From Buxus sempervirens (taxonomy: Eukaryota > Streptophyta > Magnoliopsida > Buxales > Buxaceae): a DNA stretch of 64,000 nucleotides. Location: the NCBI GenBank assembly GCA_947561395.2, contig OX387192.1, positions 37,903,520 to 37,967,519 of the forward strand, in the 5' to 3' direction. The number at the start of each line of letters is the position of its first letter. Positions within the stretch are counted from its first letter, which is position 1. The notes beneath the pieces were generated by a model. The model worked only from the letters and a program-made list of their open reading frames with translations. It did not search any database and was not told the DNA's origin. Made by a program: the position numbers and the translations under genes. Shown here piece after piece: positions 58,439-64,000 of the stretch.

Positions 58439-61400
58439 ATGGAAAGGTATGATGGTTCTGAACACAGAAATACCGAAACTTATCTGGTAATTCCTTAGCT
58501 GTTTTCTTTACTTTTCAATTAGTTATATTGAACTTTAAATCTGTTTCCACCGAATATCAGCTGAACTTAAGTTATAAATTCCTATTAGTAGTATTTGATC
58601 CAGATTACCTTATTTTTGCTTTTAGATTCAAGGTACTGAGTCAAACCCTTACTTAACAATTCCACCTCTTGAACAAGTTGAAACTATGGGAAATGAAGGA
58701 GTGCCAGATTTCATTGTTGATCAGGGCCTATACTATCCTACTGCCACCAATTATGGGTATTACTGTACAGGTACTGTCTAGAGTTTTATTTTCAGTATCA
58801 TATATATATATTGCTGTATATATACATATTTATTATATTGCTGAATCCTGCATTAACATTTGTTGTAACTTTAGGATTTGAGCTGCCCAGTGAGTGGGAT
58901 GACCACCAGAGGTTTTTTGGTTTAGATGGTCCAGATCTCCAGTATGCGGTGAGTAATAAACTGTTATTTGGACATATGAGCTGATATGTTTTTCTAATTT
59001 TAATTTTTTTTTTCTCTCATCATCTAACTCAATTTTTTTCCGTTGCAGGGCATGCAAACTGAAAGTTTGCCTTATGTATATTACACACCTAGTTATGGAT
59101 ATGCACAGTCCCCTTACAACCCATACAATCCTTACATACCTGGTGCTATCGTAGGAGTTGATGGCCCGTTTATAGGAACACAACAATATTATACCGGGCC
59201 CACTTATCAAAATCCTATTTCTTCACCTCCTTATTACCCCGTTGTTGTTCAATCTAGATTGGATACCAACCAAAATTATTCACCAGACTCCTCATCCTTG
59301 AATAGTGGTGTATCAAATGCTAACAGAACCGGTGGGCCAGGTTTGAAAAACAATTCTTCATCAGCATCTGCAGGTAAAACCATAGTGTCTCCAAAGCTTG
59401 GATCTGGGCATCTGAGGGCTAGGCCTGCTGAATCTGCTATTAATCAGACACATCCCCTGGCAAAAATATCAGAAGGGTCAAAAACTAATTCAGCACTGAG
59501 TAAGCAACCTGTGATACATGCACGTGTAACTTCTGGTGGTAATATCCATTCATCTTCGCCAAATCTTACAGAGGTAAGCAGCTTTTAGGAATTGTCATTA
59601 TAAAGTATAACAAAGGATCTCTTGTTGAATTCGTTGATGGATTATATTTAGTGAATCAAACAAGGGATCATTGTTAAGACTGGGTTTTTTCAATTTTTAG
59701 AAGTTTTAGTTGTCCTCATTGTTGTTGACTGTATGCATTGTCAGAGTTTTTGCTTCTTTAGTTGGAAAATGCTTTAGAAACTTTCATTTCTGTGTTAGAG
59801 GACACGTTGTTACTGCCTTTCAAAAGCAAGTTGGTTGTCACACGGGTCCATTTTGGGGGGTTGTCTAGGCCAGAGACTAATTGTATCAGAAGATTTTATC
59901 CCTTCAAGTTTTTTGATGTCTTTGAATTACATGGATAATGAGCAGAAAGTCTATATATCGGGTTTGTGAAAGATATATTGGATTATCAACCCTAGATTGT
60001 TCTTCTCTCATCAGCCTGCATTTATGGGATATGTTTGTGGCTGTCAGGAGGATTCCTTAATAATTTTTTGGATTTATATTTTGCTTTGGCGAAGGGGAAA
60101 TCTTGAAATCTCTTTATTTCTTGCGTTCACAACCACACACCAACAACAACCAACACCCCCCTTCCCCCCTCCCTCCCTCTCTTTTTGGAATGTCCCTAAC
60201 AAAGAATCACTGGAAAAATCCCTCTAGAAGACTTCTTCAGATGCAACAGATTCTCTGATTTTGGTGGGGTGATGTAAGGGACCTGAGGACCGGAGTAGAC
60301 CCATATGTTTGAAATCCATGTGGGGGAGGTAGTCTAAACTGTTCTGTTATGGTACAGTTTGTGTACCTGTATTTTCCATATTATAATCCATATATAATAT
60401 CATCTGTTTACTGATTAAAAAAAAAAACAAAGAATCACTGGAAGCTATGGCTTCGTCTGATAATTGAATTATATATTTTTCAGAGCAGGAATGCTCCCGG
60501 CTCAATCCAAGTGACAGATCGTGTCTCACCTTTTCGCAACTCTTTAAAACTCTCGCGCCCTTTCACTGGTGGCTTGTCTGAGTTTGGATCAGATGCACGT
60601 GGATGGCCTACAGCAGATAAGATCCGGCCAAGGTTACAACATGGTGGAGGTTTGAACAATGGAAATGGAAACTCAGATGTGTTGGGTGAACAGAATCGGG
60701 GGCCTAGAACAAGCAGATCAAAAGATCAGTGGCCACCTCTCATATCTGTTAAGGCTTACACAACCAAAGCTGGAAACACTGATGCACAAGGAAACATTGT
60801 TATCCGTACTAGTCAGTATAACAAAGAAGATTTCCTGGTGGATTATGTGGAGGCAAAGTTCTTCGTAATCAAGTCTTATAGTGAGGATGATGTCCATAAG
60901 AGCATTAAATATGGTGTATGGTCAAGTACTCCAAATGGAAACCGGAGGCTGGACAGTGCATATGAGGATGCACAGAGAATAGGTGCAGGAAGACCTAAAG
61001 GATGTCCTGTCTTCCTTTTCTTCTCAGTGAGTGCCCTGTTCCACTGGGTGGAAATTGAAATTCCAGTCCTGAATATATATTTTGGTTATAGTCTCAATCC
61101 ATGTGTGGTGGAGGAGCGGGCATTGTTTTGGGTTATTTTACCTAGAACAAAACCTTGCATGTTACTAACTTCCTGTTTGGGGAGTCCTTTTTTGTCAGTT
61201 TTCTTCCATTAGCATTATGTTTTGCTGATTGAGAAACTATCTCCATGCAGGTCAATGCAAGTGGACAGTTTTGTGGTGTTGCGGAGATGGTTGGTCCTGT
61301 TGACTTTGATAAGAACATGGATTTCTGGCAGCAGGATAAATGGAGTGGTTGCTTTCCTGTTAAATGGCACATAATAAAAGATGTTCCAAATACTCATTTT

Positions 61401-63265
61401 CGACACATCATATTGGAGAACAATGAGAATAAACCGGTGACTAACAGCAGGGACACACAAGAGGTTAGTATAGTGTTTCTTATGCTATATAGTCTGTATA
61501 TTTTTCGTTGGGTAAATTTCTCAAACCTCTTTTAAGTTTTGCAAAATTACATATTCCTCCCTCCACTTTTTCAAATAACATTAACCTCCCTCCTAGATTT
61601 GTTGATTGTAACATTTACCTCCCTTCATTGAGTTGTAGCTAATGTTTTAGTCAAATTTGCTGATCTTTTACCAGTTGGAGAAGTTTTACCCCTTATAAGG
61701 TTTATTTGCCAAACTAAATGTTGTTATTGCCCTTCAAAATAATTTTAAATATCTTATTTTTTGAAGAATGTAAGTCGGAAATAATAATTCAAATTATACA
61801 AGGATAAAGTAGGAAATTGGAAAGCTTTTAATACTGATAAGCTTTCATTATCCAAACCTACTGACTTTACAAAGATAAAGTTGTCTAAAATTAATGAATT
61901 TCATTAATTCACTGAGAAACCCTAGTCGGAATATAGTAGAAGGAATGTGAGTTTTACAATGAACCAAATCTAGAGGGAGGTCAGTATTATTTCATAAACG
62001 TGATGAAGGGAGGTGTCTAATTTTATTAAACCTCAAGGGAGTTTTCTATGATTTACTATAGTTTATTTTATCTTGCATTGGTAATTTTCCTGGACACATA
62101 CCCTTATTGTTTCCACAAATGAGATGGGCCTTCTAAACAGGTGTTCAAGCATTTTATTCCATACTAGAAGCTGGCACATGCTCTGCACGTTTATAATTGA
62201 AAATTTGGAAAAAATAAAAATAGTTGTTTGGAACATAGAAAGGCTTAAAAATTACTGGAGGGCATGTTTTGCAAAGTAAAAAACACAATGACCAACTCAC
62301 CCCTATAGAAATGTATTATGATTTATGGCCATGCATTATAATGTTATTGTAGGGAAAAAATAATTACATTTTTGGCATATTCTCCAAGGGAGCGCTTCCC
62401 ATAATATATAATATAGATATAGATATAGATATAGATATAGACAAGTCTATATTTGAATAATTAATGGCATTCTGGTGCTATAGAGAACGTCACCCTGAAA
62501 GCAGCTATTTTTTTCTTTTTCTTTTGATATCATTATTTCTTCTTTTCCTTTTTTGTTTATTTATGTCTCCTGATCTATATTCTTCTTGAGAGCATCAAGC
62601 AAAACTGTGGTTTTGAACATGATTTATACATGCAGATAAGGTATGGACAAGGATTAGAGATGCTGAGCATCTTTAAGAATTACGTACTTAAGACATCCAT
62701 AATTGATGATTTCATTTATTATGAAGATCGGCAGAGGATTATGCAGGAAGAAAAGGCCAAATTATTTAGTGGGAGCAATAATAATTCTTTCTTTATGCCT
62801 GTGTCTGTTCCACCCAGCAAACGAGTTGGTTTGACTGATCCACCTACGTTGGCAGATGAGAAATGCACCAAGCATAGTGATCTAAACAGCTCAGAAAATT
62901 CAGAGGCCTACTGTAGTGAGCATGTTCACTTGAAACCCGGTTCTGCTATCTCTTCAAGTGGTACAGATGGCAATGCTCAGCTCTGTGATGAGGATTCAAA
63001 GAATGACAGTTCTATCCTGAAGATTGGTTCTCTTACTATTGCCCCAAAACAAGTTGAAGCTAAAGCCTCGACAACAGTGGCTGTGGAAGCTACAACATCA
63101 GTGAATACTGAACCAGTTGGTGTTGTTACAGTTGGTACATTGCCCGTAAAAGTTAATGGATTTGGTGAATCTTCCTCACGGTTTTTGAGGGTGGGGACAA
63201 TTCCTCTAGGCCCTAAAGCACTGAATCTTGACAAAGCAGATTTTTCTACAGATGCGCAACTCTAA
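58439..63265 (+). CDS. ECT: YTH-domain m6A reader, ECT family
   Basis: Cytoplasmic reader of N6-methyladenosine in mRNA. Seven coding exons: 58439-58486, 58626-58770, 58875-58948, 59049-59573, 60484-61026, 61251-61463 and 62636-63265, giving 725 residues. The N terminus is disordered and Tyr/Pro-rich ([37 protein letters not shown]), typical of plant ECT proteins. The YTH domain spans exons 5-7: [20 protein letters not shown] then VWSSTPNGN (first cage Trp), [40 protein letters not shown] (second cage Trp), [20 protein letters not shown] and a C-terminal helix. The remaining C terminus is Ser/Thr-rich and ends [11 protein letters not shown]. The start is the first in-frame ATG after a leader-intron acceptor (58423); an upstream coding exon is not excluded. 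The N-terminal layout suggests the ECT6/7 side, not ECT2. Confidence 0.92.
60198..60443 (+). mobile_element. Extremely 5'-truncated LINE in YTH intron 4
   Basis: aacaaagaatcactggaa (18 bp) is perfectly repeated at 60198-60215 and 60426-60443. The 210 bp between end in gtttgtgtacctgtattttc, ctgtttactgatt and poly(A). The wording matches the 3' end of the LINE at 33.0-33.1 kb (gtgtacctgtatactgc ... tactgat), so this is the 3' UTR of the same family. It stops about 40 bp from the exon 5 acceptor. Confidence 0.92.
61511..62056. mobile_element. Foldback MITE in YTH intron 6
   Basis: The left end, ggtaaatttctcaaacctct, and the right end read in reverse, gtaaatcatagaaaactccc ttgagg, share ordered words acctccct, tagattt and (a/t)aata(a/c)(t/a). 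The arms are about 90 bp and diverged, total about 546 bp. No reading frame; I see no clear target duplication. Superfamily not assigned. Confidence 0.55.
62410..62441 (+). repeat. (ATAGAT)n microsatellite in YTH intron 6
   Basis: About five copies of atagat following an AT-rich patch. Ordinary short tandem repeat. Confidence 0.9.
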
Positions 63266-64000
63266 TGCAGAATGGACATGGCGTGTGCTTATCAACGTGA
63301 CAACTGGGTTTGCGTACTTTGTGCTAACCAGTGGGTGTTTTGTGGTCTTTATTCAAGTATTCTTTCAATATTGTGACCCAGCTGTATTATATGCTGTTGT
63401 CATGGTTATAGTCTGACTTAAGTTGGATGTCCCCCTAAAATTAGTCAGAGTTGGTCTTTTAATTTTCTTTCTGTACTTCCACCGCGGACGAATTAGCCAA
63501 CAGGTTTTGTTTCTCTTTTGTTTGTTCTCTTGTGATTTGTATCTCAAAAGTTATTGATTGGGTTCGTTGTCTTGGTACTGAATTAGCTGGAAGGGGGGTT
63601 GCAATTTGTAAGTTGGTCTGTTATGTTGTTTCTGTTTCTTTTTTATTAACGGATTTGGAATACAGAAATTTTCTTGTTAGCATCTAATCAATCTGTAAGC
63701 TTCTGTTCATGTTAGCAGTCTATCTGCGGGACGCATGGTTTGTATATTTGTTTTCAATTGTACGTGTCTGCGATTACTTTGAATCTATGGTATGAAATGC
63801 AGTTTGTGGAGAACAAAATAAAAGCAATACAGTGAAACTGTGGCAAATCTGACACAGGAGAAGGTTCTTGCGATTATAATTCAGAGATGTCTGCTAGAAT
63901 GTTAATTTTATTGATGAATAGTGAGATTCATATGTCAAAAATAAAATCTGATAGAATGGTAATTCCACTTGAAGTAATATCCGGTGCCCAGCCTAAAAAA
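63266..64000. other. 3' UTR and downstream flank of the YTH gene
   Basis: Continues from the stop codon with T-rich sequence typical of plant 3' UTRs; aataaaagcaat at 63817-63828 could be a polyadenylation signal. No further gene starts before the window ends. Confidence 0.45.

Overview
This is a nuclear segment of a flowering-plant genome. Every protein-coding gene recognised belongs to a plant family, introns follow GT-AG rules, exons join in phase into plant-length proteins, and the spacers are AT-rich and full of LINEs, MITEs and hAT-like elements. The average gene and intron size would fit a mid-sized dicot or early-diverging eudicot genome, but I cannot name the species.

Layout. Minus strand: an R2R3-MYB factor of the MYB108/MYB2 group (734-2032) and the mu subunit of the AP-3 adaptor (7129-15235). 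A transposon-rich block with a broken PPR-SMR gene fragment follows (about 16.36-19.56 kb). Plus strand: an HS1-like stress-response A/B barrel protein (21279-22936) and a soluble ABC protein of the ABCI19/20/21 group (24583-26712). Minus strand: an ARF1-class small GTPase (29271-31285, 5' UTR exon near 34.2 kb), a SLC25A44-like mitochondrial carrier (36115-38913) and the plastid PII signal protein GLB1 (41981-46708). Plus strand: a WW-domain DEAD-box helicase of the DRH1/RH14/RH46 type (47978-54794), head to head with GLB1 across a 1.27-kb spacer, and a YTH-domain m6A reader of the ECT family (58439-63265). I resolved all nine genes to exon level by joining splice sites in phase. Lengths agree with family norms where I know them (AP3M 415 aa, ARF 181 aa, HS1 109 aa, PII 196 aa).

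The genes do not form a pathway or cluster. They are unrelated housekeeping, trafficking, signalling and RNA-binding genes, and I see no evidence of a novel operon-like or defence system. The unusual content is in the non-coding DNA. There are five 5'-truncated retroposons with target-site duplications (TSDs), four of them clearly LINEs. There are also several tail-only insertions, where little more than a poly(A) tail sits between perfect direct repeats. I also find two hAT-like elements with 8-bp TSDs, a three-copy foldback MITE family (one copy 44 bp from the MYB TATA box), a nested Pack-type element, and a perfect 29-bp inverted repeat linking a helicase intron to the start of its next exon.
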